The notes beneath the pieces were generated by a model. That model ran no database searches and had not been told where the DNA came from. It worked only from the letters and a program-made list of their open reading frames with translations. A DNA stretch of 64,000 nt, taken from contig CM065298.1 of NCBI GenBank assembly GCA_032871835.1, forward strand, positions 11,165,096 to 11,229,095, written 5' to 3'. The DNA comes from Dipteronia dyeriana. Taxonomy: Eukaryota; Streptophyta; Magnoliopsida; Sapindales; Sapindaceae. A program made the position numbers and the translations under genes. Positions 1 through 11,180 of this stretch are shown here, piece by piece (position 1 is the first letter of the stretch; the number at the start of each line of letters is the position of its first letter).

Positions 1-62
1 TGGTGATATGGGCTGCAAGTCTGCAACCAACCTGGTTTGTTTGTTGAGAGATTAGGGTTATT

Positions 63-991
63 ATGGCTAACATTTGTTGCCCCATTGAAATGGAGCCTAA
101 GACCTTGAATCAAGGCCAACTAAATATTGCCAGGGTAAGCTGATGGTTTTTCTCCCTCTTGTTTTTGATCTCTCAATTGTTTTCTATATATGATCATCAT
201 TTTCAAATTTAGAATACAATTCAATTTTGTAGGATACATGTTATATTTACTATTGAAAGATTGTTTTCAAAGAGAAACAAACCCATTTTAATAAGATTCT
301 CTATGTTTTTTTTGTTTTACAAAAAATAATAAGTCGAGTGTATATTACAGATCAAACATATCCTTAAAATCTTCAATATTTATTTATGAATCTTTAGATT
401 TAATACTAATGGGATAATTTTATGTGAGATTTTTACATCTATAACATGACAATGTCACGTCCCGATGATGTGCTAGGTGAATGGTCATATATAAAAGTCA
501 ATACCAGAAAAACAAACAAACAAAATCATGTTGTTTTAACAGTTATTTTGTTTTTGTTTTTTTACATAGTCTTAACAGTTTTTTAATTGTGTTTAAAACA
601 GGAAGTGGCTGCAGATGTAGTTCAAAAAATGGAATCAAAAGAAGCAACAATTGCACTCATCAAGGTTAGTTTAAATCCATTATATTACATATCTTACAGT
701 ACTGCATTTAAAATCTTTATAGTTTCTCTAACCAAACTTTCCTGTGAATTGTGGTTTTTCCAGGGCTTGGAAAGTGTTAGAGAAGAGCAAAATTATGAGC
801 AGATTTTTAAGGAAGAGAATTCTCATAATAAGTATGTAATTGAAGGAAGTTGTGCCATTATTAATTCCATTGAAAAACCGCCCCAAGTCATTGAAAGACC
901 TTGCCAGTGTTCTCTCATGACTAATATCAATATTGCAGCAGAATCCCCTGATCAGAATAATCTCAAAGAGCCCCTCTCTGCTCCTTTTTGA
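63..991 (+). CDS. Small three-exon gene, 120 aa protein of unknown function
   Basis: Exons 63-134, 602-664 and 764-991 join in phase 0 into a 120-codon frame ending TGA at 989-991. Both introns start GT (gtaagc, gttagt) and end AG. An in-frame TGA at 45-47 makes the ATG at 63 the natural start; the protein begins MANICCPIEMEPKTLNQGQL. The N-terminal ~45 residues (a Cys-Cys-Pro motif, then a helical stretch rich in E, V and K, encoded by exons 1-2) read like a conserved plant segment; the C-terminal ~75 residues look low in constraint. I see no signal peptide, membrane span or catalytic motif. I think small uncharacterised plant proteins with a similar N-terminus exist, but I cannot name the family. 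The promoter lies mostly outside the window. The splice model is well supported; function is unknown. Confidence 0.6.
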
Positions 992-1137
992 AACTTTTCT
1001 TAAAACATGTCTCGGATTGTTGTTTTTTTTTCTTTCCAATTTTCGTAAATAGATAAATGAGAAGTGTCGTGGTTCTACTTTTTAATATACATGTTGCTTC
1101 GCATATTACCTTTTAACATGGGTGGTAGCTACGAATT

Positions 1138-1325
1138 ATAGTCCCATATCACTCCGTTTGAACACTAATGAAAGTGCAATCGATAAGTGTGAGGGCAACC
1201 TTCACCCTATGAACTAGCTTTTGAAGTTGAGTTAGACCTAAGACTACTTTCACATGGTATCAGGGTTGGATATACCCAATGATGGGCTAGACCCACTTTC
1301 ACACTAGCAAGTATGTAGCTACCTT
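1138..1325 (+). mobile_element. Short LTR/TRIM-like retrotransposon relic
   Basis: The stretch has the compact wording of plant LTR or TRIM termini: gtcccatatcac near the left, then gtgagggcaacc and ttcaccctatgaactagc. It ends in cacatggtatcaggg, which resembles the initiator-tRNA primer-binding motif TGGTATCAGAG. No coding sequence follows, so this is a solo or truncated terminal repeat. The exact family is inferred from memory of such elements. Confidence 0.45.
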
Positions 1326-1554
1326 CCCATTCACTTCAATAGTGGAGTTACGTTCAGGTACATTTTACCTAAGAGTTTTTTGTCCGATATTGTGACCCGT
1401 ATTAAGATTTATGTAATAATTTGAAAGAAAATATATTGATTGAATAATTTTGTATATACTTCTAGATCTTATGTCAATAGCAATGGTAATTACATATAAA
1501 GAGGGAAAGAATAGTCAATGGTGTAATCAAAACAAATCAACTCCTCATGAAAGT

Positions 1555-1765
1555 CTTATTAGAAATCAACTCCTTATACAAATCGACTTCTTACATAATA
1601 ATTTTACAATCAATCTTGATCAAAGTCTTCTTAAAAAACGACTCCTTATGAAAGTAATCATGATAATAATTCTCCAATCAATCTTAGTCATAGTCTTCTT
1701 AGACTAGAACTTCTTATGAAAGGTAAGTATAATAATAATTTTACAATCAATTTTGATCGATATCT
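1555..1765 (+). repeat. Minisatellite, about 78-bp unit, upstream of F-box copy A
   Basis: Three imperfect units share the core ttttacaatcaatcttgatc or close variants, followed by a 'gtcttctta...gactccttatg' segment. The matching place in copy B (about 11262-11400) has only about two units, so the unit number changed after the duplication. Confidence 0.6.
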
Positions 1766-2162
1766 TTCTTCTACCATGGCTATAATATTGATTTCTAACC
1801 TAATTCAAAAATAATAATTTGTAATGTTAAGTCAACGTGCATTAATGGAGTCAAATATTTTGAAGATATTGTGTAAGATACTAAGATGTAGTCGGTTGAG
1901 TTGTAAAAAAGAACAAATTATTACCAAATGTTGTGACTAGTAGTGCGTTAACAAATAAAAATCTAAAGAGGAAAAGCCAAATAAGTGATAAGCACCGTTG
2001 ATGTGGTTGCCCATTTAATTAGGATTTCGTTTTCTTTCCAAATTAATTATTTTCTAATTCGGACTAGGGTTAGGGTTATTAGTCCCTATAATTACACCTC
2101 GGTTTGTTATTACTCTTATCAATCAATAATATTTCTTTTCGTGTAAGCCAATTGCTTCAATC

Positions 2163-3858
2163 ATGGATAGATTCTCAACATTACTTGATTTTATTATACA
2201 TCACATTATGTCTTACCTCTCTGAAGCACAGGTAGCTCGAATCAGTAGCTTGTCAAATAGATGGAAGGGTTTATCGAAATCATTTCCCATCTTCCATTTT
2301 TGTTTCTTTTACACTCACATCATGGTAAGGGGTCTGCCTTTCAGGGTTCTTGATCCAACATTAGGATTACCTGAATTCATCAACAAAGTTGATGCTTCCT
2401 TGTCTCGCTTTTCTGACCTTAACCTGCGTATGCAGAAATTCTGTGTTCCTGTTGATGTTCAAATAATGTCACCCGTTCTTGAAAATTGGATAAGATGGGC
2501 CATCGAGTGTGGAGTTGAAGAGTTAGAGTTTTATTTCCGTGCCACAAAAAATACAGAAGTGATCTACACTTTGCCTCAGATTTTGTTTTCAGCTAAATCA
2601 AAGATTTCCATAAAACTACATGATTGTAAATTGGAGCAGCCATCTAATAATATTACAAGGTTGCTTTCCCTCAAAAGACTAACTTTGATTGGAGTTTGCA
2701 TGGAAGAAGAGACGATTCAAAATCTCATCGGTCAATGTCCACTGCTTGAAAAAATTTCTTTAAGAGGATGTTGGGGATTCAAACGTTTCTACGTCGTTAA
2801 AGCTTACAAGCTCAAGACTATCAAGATTCGTACAAAATCGAAATATGAGCTTGGAACCATAAGAATTGTTGCTCCAACACTTCAAGAGTTTAAACTCAGT
2901 TATGAATTACGAGAGCCAATAACAATTGACATGTCTGGGTGTCCAAATTTGAAGGAGTTACGGTTAGCTTTTGTCACTATTACGGATCAAGAGTTTCATC
3001 GCCTTATTTCCAATTTTCCATTGCTTGAGGTGTTGGATTTGGTTACTTGTGAGCTTGAACAGATTACGATATCAAGTAATATACTCAAGTGCTTGAGCAT
3101 AAAATATTGTTATCAATTGAAGGCCATTGATATTGATACTCCGAATTTGGTTTCCTTTATTTACAGGCTTAATCAGATTCCTGAATTTTCAATAAATGCT
3201 CCATGCCTATGGTATGTTATGTTTGAGAATATTAAGACCAAGGATAGTCCTAGCTGGAAGATTGTATTTGATCTTGATACAAGATGGTTCGTTAAGATGA
3301 AGAAATATCTTGAAGAGTCGAGTCAAATTGAATTTCTAACATTAAATATATATGCGTTTTCGCTTATTTTTGTTACTATTGTTCTAATATATATATATAT
3401 ACATCCTTTTTTTTTATTATTGATTAATCAAGAACTCATTTAGTTTCGAGGAATTCATAAAAAGTTCAGATTCGCTCCCTTGTAAAGTTGGAACATTGTA
3501 TCTGGAAATAGATGTACATGTACGGCAATCAAATTATGAAGCCATATTGGATGGTGTTTTTGCCGTTTGTAATCCAAAGATTCTCACCATAATAAAAAGG
3601 AAAAATAACAAATTCATTGAGGTATGTTATTCTTAATCAATATAAGAACATTGATATTTTAATATTTTAGTCCTACTTGTAATAAGTTTTTCTGAATTGC
3701 AGTGGCTATATGAAAAACTGATAAATAAAGATAGCAATTGTTGCGAGTCTCATCATGTAAAGTGTTGGCGACATTACTTGGAAGGTTTCAAGATTGAAAG
3801 ATTTTTCTCTGATCGCCAGATCTCAAGATTTTCCTTAATAAGCGTTTTCACAGTATAG
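2163..3858 (+). pseudogene. F-box/LRR-like gene copy A, probably decayed
   Basis: F-box/RNI-like protein of the plant family with an N-terminal F-box (residues ~1-45, LLDFIIHHIMSYLSEAQVAR, then RWKGL) followed by degenerate leucine-rich repeats. Such proteins usually bind SKP1 in SCF ubiquitin ligases. Exon 1 starts at the ATG at 2163. Compared with copy B it has two in-frame deletions (12 codons near residue 70 and 4 codons near residue 90) and a 45-nt deletion near 3345-3360 that removes the exon-1 splice donor, so the frame runs into a stop at 3441-3443. Exon-2-like (3451-3621) and exon-3-like (3703-3858) sequences persist with proper splice signals, but exon 3 is frameshifted near 3820 and ends early at 3856-3858, losing about 27 residues. 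A truncated 426-aa product remains possible. Confidence 0.7.
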
Positions 3859-4262
3859 ACAATTTCAAGAATGTATGGCCTAAACTTCAACTTCAATTGA
3901 GAATGCCCAAGGTGTGTTGCAAGAGACTTTTCTTACATGAATTATGAATCGAATATCTTACCTTTATGAACTCAATACTTTTTCAAGTATTTTTAGAAAT
4001 TATATCATTCAAGCAAATAAGATTTTTATATTCATGTGCTGAAATTACATGTCTAATATTTCCGCAGAAGACAAATTGGCTAATCAGTTGTAATGTTAAG
4101 TGAAAGTGCATTAATGGAGCCAATAAGTTTCTTGAAGAATTTCTGTGAAGAGGTTATTTCTGATAAAATAAATAAAAATTATCATCAGTTGTAGTGTGTA
4201 GTAGTTTGTTGACAAGCCTATAATATGGCTATTTGATTATGCAAAAACAAAAAAACAAAACA

Positions 4263-4540
4263 AAACAAAACAAAAGCTCCAACAAATTTCACATTATATA
4301 TCATTAATTAAGATACAAACAAATAAGCCATTGATCTTGAAATTCAAGTAAAGTCACTGAGTCATTCATGTAATCACCGTAGCCGTCCCGCTACTTCTAC
4401 CACCAAGTATGAATTGAATATCTTTTTTCCTGGTAATTTAATCAAATCCCACAAATCCCACTTCTGCTCCAATCCCTTTGATCAGTTCAAATTTCTGCTA
4501 CCTTAGTTGTTGTTCCTTGAGACAAAATAATGTTGGGAGG
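4263..4540. other. AT-rich 3' flank of F-box copy A, no gene seen
   Basis: Short A-rich runs of the form aaaacaaaac followed by unassigned sequence. No open frame with family resemblance was found on either strand. Confidence 0.4.
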
Positions 4541-6420
4541 ACACAATGAACTTCGACATTTCATGCTGCGAATGTACAGATATCATAATTGGATCATGCA
4601 AGAGATCATTGACCCCGATAAGATTGTTTTTTCATGAAGAGGTCGTCTTTAAATAACTGGGTGTAACGTGGAAGAAAACAATACCAAACTATTCCACAAG
4701 ATTGTCCAGGAGCTCTAGAAACAGATGCTGAAAATTTGTTAGAAGATGATGGAACTATAAATAAGGAAACAATGGATTGTTTCCAAAAGTTATATTCTAC
4801 AGAGAAGATTTGAGACCATGAATTGAAGTATTATGCAGCCAATAACTTCTCCTTAGCAGCTTGGTTAGAAAAGACCTTTTAGGAGGAAGAGGCCGCGAGG
4901 GTAGTGTAGGAGTGTGCTACAGACAAAGCTCCTGGTCCTAATAGCTTCCTTATATATTACAACCTTTGTGTACTGTATGCAATATTCTACCGTCTAGGGA
5001 CCTAAGAGAAGATCCACCATCTCCGCAACTTTTTGTCTAGGTGGTCAATGCTAAGGCTATCCAGGAAAGCTTTGTAGAGGGTCTCAAAATTGAGGAAAAC
5101 AGAACATAATGTAGGCTTGGCAAACCCAACATGACCCATTTATGGACTATACACAATTAATCGTGTCAACCCAAACCCTGTCAAAGCAAAACCCAAACAC
5201 TACCTATTTATGGACTCGACACAATTAAGTCAACCTGAACCCATTAATTTACTTCATGTTTGTGCCGGGTTGTCATGTCGTGACCAAATTGCTAGCCCTA
5301 ACATGATACTATTTTTTACTCTAATATCTCATTTGATAACTTCATTGAAGTGGTGGATTTGCTATGTGCTCTGTCTTCATTGAAATTTTAGATATCAATA
5401 AGCACTTTTACTGCACATTAATGTCCATAAAAGTTCTTCAGTCTTTTATGGCTTCTTCCACAGTTTGTGGTTAAGGCAGTTGCCTTTGAAATATCTTGGA
5501 CAACCGCTAGGTGTTAATCTAAGTTGTTCTTTCTAGACTGCCCACTTGAATTAAATCTTCCTTTTCCACATCCCTACTGGCTATTGCCAGGATATTGGAA
5601 ATCAAAATGAGAGACTTTCCTTGGGAATGATTCGTGGAAGGTAGAAGAGATCATCTAGTTGGTTAACAGACCGTCTCTTTGCCAATTTAGAGAGGGGTAA
5701 GGTGGGGATACCTTGTAAGTTGTAACTAAAGAGAACTTAAGCGAATGGGTTTAGAGATTTCCACTAGAGGAAAACTCTCCTTGGCATTAGGTTATCATAT
5801 ACAAGTATGGAAAACACAGGAATGGTTGTATTCTAAAGGTGTTACTGGGGTCAATAATCACAATCCTCGGTCCTCCATCTCTTAGATCAATAGCCTGTTA
5901 CCATAAAATATTAGAATACAAGTAAGGGTGGGATGAGAATCAGGTTTGGGGAAGGTAATGAGTTTGGTGAAGGTTAATTTTGCGATCTTTTCCCCAATAT
6001 TTGCGGAGTTCAGACATAACAATTTGCGGCGTTCAGACATAAAAAAATGGCACCAAACACAGAGCTGCATAGGAACTTGAGAGATAGATAACTAGGGAAT
6101 TGGTTTTTGGATAGAAATGTGGCCAAATTAATTAGAAGAGTTAAAGACCTGTCTAATGGTGAGGCTCGGAAGGATAGAAGACGGTGGGGATTAGACAAGT
6201 TGGGCATTTCTCAGTTTAATCCTTACATAGCAGCCTAACAGAGGACACAGATGCACCTATTTTTTATCCCTCTTCAATTATTCGAAAAGAAAAAGTTCCT
6301 TTAAAGATCAAAATCTTGATCTGGACAGTGGCCAATGACAAGCTCAAAAATGCCTGTGCACTGAGGATTTTGTACTGTACTATGCTAGCAATTTTTGGTG
6401 GTTTTCAGGCTGGAGCAAAG
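4541..6420 (+). mobile_element. LINE (non-LTR retrotransposon) relic with RT and zf-RVT fragments
   Basis: Broken reading frames on the plus strand carry LINE landmarks in the right order: a peptide NNTKLFHKI before the RT (~4680), an ATDKAPGPN motif of the RT finger region (~4915-4945), the RGLR-type segment (~4995-5045), LPLKYLGQPLGVN (~5480-5520), and near the end PLKIKILIWTVANDKL, which resembles the zf-RVT domain (~6300-6350). Stops and frameshifts are frequent, and a small hAT element interrupts it at 5112-5300. It is an old dead copy; the 5' part with the endonuclease is not recognisable. Confidence 0.65.
5112..5300. mobile_element. Small non-autonomous hAT-like element inside the LINE relic
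   Basis: The ends form a short inverted repeat (taggcttggcaa on the left, ttgctagcccta on the right). Flanking 8-mers acataatg (5104-5111) and acatgata (5301-5308) agree at 6 of 8 positions, as expected of an aged hAT target duplication. The interior repeats 'acccaaac' and 'gacccattta' words. A sibling left end occurs at about 7250 in a duplicated copy. Confidence 0.5.
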
Positions 6421-6537
6421 GACAGAAGTAAAAAAGAACAAAGTTTCTGAAATTTTTAAATGAGAAGTTCCCAAATTCCGAGACTTTTCAGGACAGTTCA
6501 TTTTTGTTTGCGATAATCATACATTATATCAAGGATC

Positions 6538-6800
6538 TGATAGGAGAACACCAGCCTAGATGAAACTGATGATTTCACTCTAGAAGTTGATGAGATCATC
6601 AATTTTAAGCGTATTCCAATCTTTAAACAGTAAGAAGCTTTCAATCTTAATATGTTTAAATTAATGATGTCAATCTTTATAAGTTTAAATTAATGATGCC
6701 AGAACCAGGTCTATACATATCTACAATTCAATCAACTTCTCAAAAGCAAAGTTTCACTCATTCAATGTCTAACGACAAGTAAACTTATCAAATTAAAACC
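6538..6800 (+). repeat. Local duplication, unit 1 (pairs with 7421-7660)
   Basis: The segment starting ctgatagga / gaacaccagcctagatgaaa recurs at 7421 with about 90 percent agreement, including ctctagaagttgatgaga and ttccaatctttaaacagta. Unit 1 has an extra copy of its 'taatgatg' portion. I do not recognise the source; there is no long open frame. Confidence 0.6.
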
Positions 6801-6829
6801 ACTAAATATTCAGTGGTGGTTGATAAGAT

Positions 6830-7290
6830 GTGGAGCTATTGTGAAAGACAAGCAGCTCTTGTACGCTCTTCTGGTGGCCAATTAATTAGAGGGGTGAGTT
6901 AGAAAGTCCAAAAAAGGAAGAGACTGTTTAAAATAGACTTGATGAAGGCTCATTTTGTGGATTGAAAAATGTTGGATTCTATCCTTTCAGCAAAGGGTTG
7001 GGTTCCTGATAGAGATCTCGTTTTCAAATTTTCCTAACAAGGCTTCCGGATGGATAAATTGAATTAGGTGCTCTCAAATCTATCAATTTTGCAACCTTTG
7101 TGAACTGTACAAAATATTGTACCGTCTAGGGGTCTTAGAGAAGATGACCCACTGTCTCCACATCTTCTTTTTGTCTAGGTGGCTGATGCTAAGGCTATCC
7201 GGGCAAATTTAGTGGAGGGTCTCAAAATTGAGGAAAACAGAACATAATGTAGGTTTGGCAAACCTAACATGACCCATTTATTTTTTGCTC
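6830..7290 (+). mobile_element. Second LINE reverse-transcriptase relic
   Basis: Plus-strand frames read FKIDLMKAHFVD (~6927-6962), resembling the RT motif KIDLxKAFDxV, and RGLREDDPLSPHLLFV (~7128-7180), resembling RGLRQGDPLSP. From about 7088 to 7285 the sequence is a second copy of 4960-5150, including the first bases of the inserted hAT-like element. Stop codons interrupt the frame. It is a dead fragment. Confidence 0.6.
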
Positions 7291-7420
7291 AACTTGAACA
7301 TGACAATTAAATAATAATGTGAAACCCCTCATCCCAAACACGACCCATTTATTAAAAGGGTTACACAACACAACCTGACCTGTATATAAACACCTAGAAT
7401 ACCATAAGAAAACTGAAGGA

Positions 7421-7690
7421 CCTGATAGCAGAACACCAGCCTAGATGAAACTGATGGTTTCACTCTAGAAGTTGATGAGATAATCTGTATTAAGCGTCTT
7501 CCAATCTTTAAACAGTATGAAACTTTCAATCTTTGCAAGTTTAAAGTAACCAGGTCTATACATGTCTACAAGACTAAAATTCAATCAATTTCTCAAAAGC
7601 AAAGGTCCAATCATTCAAGGTCTAAAGACAAGTAAACTTATCAAATTAAAACCACTAAAGATAAGAAGTCAATGTTATTATCAGTATATC
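7421..7690 (+). repeat. Local duplication, unit 2 (pairs with 6538-6800)
   Basis: See unit 1: gaacaccagcctagatgaaa, ctctagaagttgatgaga and ttccaatctttaaacagta are all present. Divergence is mainly single-base changes plus a missing internal stretch. Confidence 0.6.
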
Positions 7691-9520
7691 GATTATTCCC
7701 AACCAAAATGAAAACAAAGCAGTCTACTTAAGATGTCAAATAACTACCATAAGCATCATGAAAATGAAAGAAGAAATCATATGATTAATGGAATGGAACA
7801 TACATACCTCGATCAAAGTTGTTGTGGACTTCTCACCATGTTAACATACATAAATTCTGGGCAACAAATCTCAAAACATCAAATTGTGCAAGCGGGTAAT
7901 GGATTCATCATCTAAAACAAAGCATAGAATAAACAAAGAACAAATTTTATGCAACTTACGACATACCCTCTTGAATTTGGACATATAAAGCTTATATGTG
8001 ATACCAATCTGTCTCTTTAGCATATATATGCAACTTTTCTTTCCCTACAAAGTACGTAAAAATTCTGCAGAAAAACACATAAGAAATTTTATATAATTCG
8101 AAGAAAGAGATCTGTGACAGAAAAACAAAAAGAAATGCATTAAAAAAAAAAAAGAGATCTGGGATAACAAGATACAGATTATAAATCTGAAGCAGAAGAA
8201 AAAAAAAACTTAGAAGAGAAAGCGGATTTGACGGTGAAAACAGAACAGACCACAACATAAGCCAATAGAGATGACTTCAATAGTTTATGAAAAATCATCG
8301 AACAAATGTATTCAGTTTATTATTATTATTCTTATTATTATTATTAAATTATCATTATTATCCACGTGTCTTAGCTTGTTTGGCACAGAATCCGAATAAA
8401 TAAATAAAATCTAAAAACCAAAAAGAAAATCGTATTTATTGTTTTCTAATCAAAATGGAAGGGGAAATTACACCGGAACCCTTGAGCTTAAGCTCATCTC
8501 ATATAATCTACGATTAACAAAAATAAAGTTATTATTTAGATATTTTATTATTCAAATGGTTAAATGGCGTGAATATTTACGTTTATAAAACTTATTTTAT
8601 TTTATTTTATTTAAAAAAAAATCGTAAAATTTATTAATACATTCATATTTTATTAAATAAATTAATTATCAAAATATCTTAATAGAAATTTAACAATAAA
8701 GACAAATTACTTTAATTAAAAATAAATCAAATACTATATACACTCATTAATTATACTCGCATCTCCAACTATGTTTCTTTATTATAAAAACTTACCATTT
8801 TAAAAAATATGATAAACCCTAATTTGTATGGTAAACTCTAATTAAACTCTAATTTTATTTCAAACATCAAACTTTCTCATTATCACATGATTATCATATT
8901 GTTTTTTGTTTTTCTTTTATGTACGGATATGAACTCTATCGATAAACAAAATATATGATAGTCATAGATATCAATAATTTTTTTAAAGTTAGCCGTATAT
9001 ATCAATAAGTTTTTTTTTAAAGATAACTTATAAATAAGAGAATTTTAAATTGAAAATCTATTGACTCTATATACGGTTCCTACATTCGAGATATTTCAAA
9101 AGTAAATTGAAATATCATTAAAAGAGGATTTAATTCTAAAATCAATATGATTCTTTTATATAAATCGATGTGATAATAATTTAAGAGTGTTTATAAATAA
9201 TATGTATCAAATGAATATGTTTATTTGAATGTGGGTACTGCTGGTATTATGTTGGGGGCTTATAATAATTAGGGGCAGATGGTAAGGAGGGCTATAGCCT
9301 AGGTCAGCATTTTGTAATCTTTTTTTTATTAATTTACTATTATTTAATTAATCAAAAATACAGTAGAATCCAGAGTTATATTAGACTAGTAGCAGCATCA
9401 AACAATGGCACCTCATTTTCTCTCTCACCTTACCAATTCTCTATCTTCCCCGTTTAGTGTTTTTACTTTTGATTATATATAATATAACTATAAATAATGT
9501 TCTAATAAACGTTATACAAT
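7691..9520. other. AT-rich intergenic DNA, no gene recognised
   Basis: Includes a degenerate ATT-rich microsatellite at about 8318-8350 and repeated 'tatcaataa...tttttttaaag' words near 8965-9020. Short frames here are low in complexity and have no domain resemblance. Confidence 0.4.
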
Positions 9521-9524
9521 AGTC

Positions 9525-9860
9525 GGACGGTAATCCAACACTTAACGTCTAGACGGTGCTTAGACGACACCTAAACGGTGTCGGTGTCTAGACGGTCGAT
9601 AAATTATTATTTTTTTTACTATATACAAAACTAATATTCAATCTCTTAAAAAAAATTAATATTCAAATTTTAAACAATGTAATTAGGATATAAAAACGAT
9701 TTTGACTTCACTTAAACCGATTAATCAATAAAATCGATCTACAAAAAGGTCAAATAGACCGTTTTTGTACCCGCCGCCTAATACGGACCACTTTGTTCTA
9801 ATCGGGACGGTATGCAGCCGCCTAATACCTTGGCGGACACCTAAGCGGCACTTAGACGCA
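9525..9860. repeat. GC-richer repeat island built from 'tagacgg/cctaagcgg' words
   Basis: Left part: gtctagacggtgcttagacg and cctaaacggtgtcggtgtct. Right part: ccgcctaatacc, cctaagcggcacttagacgc. The words on the two sides are partly inverted with respect to each other, around an AT-rich centre. This resembles the subterminal repeats of a non-autonomous DNA transposon, but I could not define ends or a target duplication. Confidence 0.4.
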
Positions 9861-10218
9861 TATTTTCGAATACTAAAAAAAAGTAGCGAGATGAGGTTTG
9901 TCCGATGCTATACCTACACTTGCACCATGATGTTGCGAGTTCGAGTACTCCCTAAAAAACCCTCGAATTTATGTAATACTTTAAAAATAAAAACAATATA
10001 TTAAAAAACTAATTTTAAAATAATTTCATTAAATACATATTGCACTTTTTTTAGAATATTGTTTTCAATTATTTCTACGGACACACTTTCAAAGTTTTTT
10101 TGTTTCTGTAAAAATGAAAATCAATTACTCAATTTCAAATGAAAATCCGAACATACCCCAATTCTCTCTAACACTTTGTTTTTGTTTTCGATTAATGAAA
10201 TTTTATAGTACAATTGGT

Positions 10219-10219
10219 G

Positions 10220-10265
<46 letters not shown>
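10219..10265 (+). repeat. (ATT)n microsatellite
   Basis: About fifteen uninterrupted ATT/TTA triplets. Confidence 0.95.
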
Positions 10266-10267
<2 letters not shown>

Positions 10268-10577
10268 TATATATATATGAATTTATGATATGTTTTAGTC
10301 CACCCTATTAAAAAATCCTAGGTACGATAGTAATATTTATTTAGACATTGATATACTTATAAAAATGGGTATACAAATAACTTTTATGAGTGTTAATATC
10401 CATACGCATGGTTAAAAACATGATAAACATTGCCCCTATGGGTGTAACTTAACATGTAGATGGACAAGCGAGCTTGGAACTTGGACAAATGACTCTCAAG
10501 CTAGACTAAATCAACTTAAATTTATGATTTAAAACTTTGATTTTAACATATCACTCACTCATGTGCTCTTAATCCAA

Positions 10578-10745
10578 GTGTTGTAAATGCATTCAAATCT
10601 CAATCATTCTAGTTGTGCGATTTATTTTTATTTTAATTTTATTTTATTTAAAAAAAAAAGCTTTGTGATTTATAGAAGTTGTAGATGTATTTAAATCTCA
10701 ACCATTCTAGTTGTGTGATTTATTTTTATTTTATTTTATTTTAAA
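10578..10745 (+). repeat. Tandem duplication, about 100-bp unit
   Basis: 'caatcattctagttgtgcga' followed by ttattttta at about 10600 is repeated as 'caaccattctagttgtgtga' followed by ttattttta at about 10699. No coding sequence. Confidence 0.6.
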
Positions 10746-11180
10746 TCTCAAATAGCACATGGTGGTTGAGATGTTAAAGTCAAACTTTTAAATCATTGGT
10801 TTAGACTAACACTAATATAAACTATTAATTATATAAACCAATATAAAGATTCAAAAAAAAAAAAAACTAAACCAATATGATTTATGTAAATTAAAAACAA
10901 AGTCAATAATCATAAAGAAGATGATTTGGTTTTTTAAGTTATGATATTTTAGTAATTATATCATGAATTCCTTTTTCAATCAGGAAAAGGAACTTAATTC
11001 TTAGGGTGGGTGGGAGGAATCAAGTTCCCTTTCCAATCAAGAACTTAATTCTTAAAATATGAGTGGGGTTTACGGAATTTAATCACCTAAAAATTAGTAA
11101 ATAGTAGATTTCAAAAACCAGGAACTTAATTCTCTTTCCTAATTAGTGAATAAGAAATTTACAATCAGGAAATAATTAAT

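Larger units (their letters stand above)
1460..4262 (+). repeat. F-box segmental duplication, copy A
   Basis: This segment matches 11181-14005 through its upstream region, all exons, introns and the 3' flank (left edges tctagatcttatgtcaat; right edges near caagcctataatatggct). The two copies lie about 9.7 kb apart in direct orientation and differ by small indels and many substitutions. Copy A lost coding and splice sequence; copy B did not. Confidence 0.85.

Noticed and set aside
2065..2085. Telomere-like ggttagggtta upstream of the F-box genes, and aaaccctaaaccctaaa near 19362
   Set aside because: Only two or three units; common in plant promoters and transposons, not an interstitial telomere array.
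9884..9960. tRNA-like gcgagttcgagtactcc (B-box resemblance)
   Set aside because: No A box at the right distance and no cloverleaf; too weak for a tRNA or SINE call.
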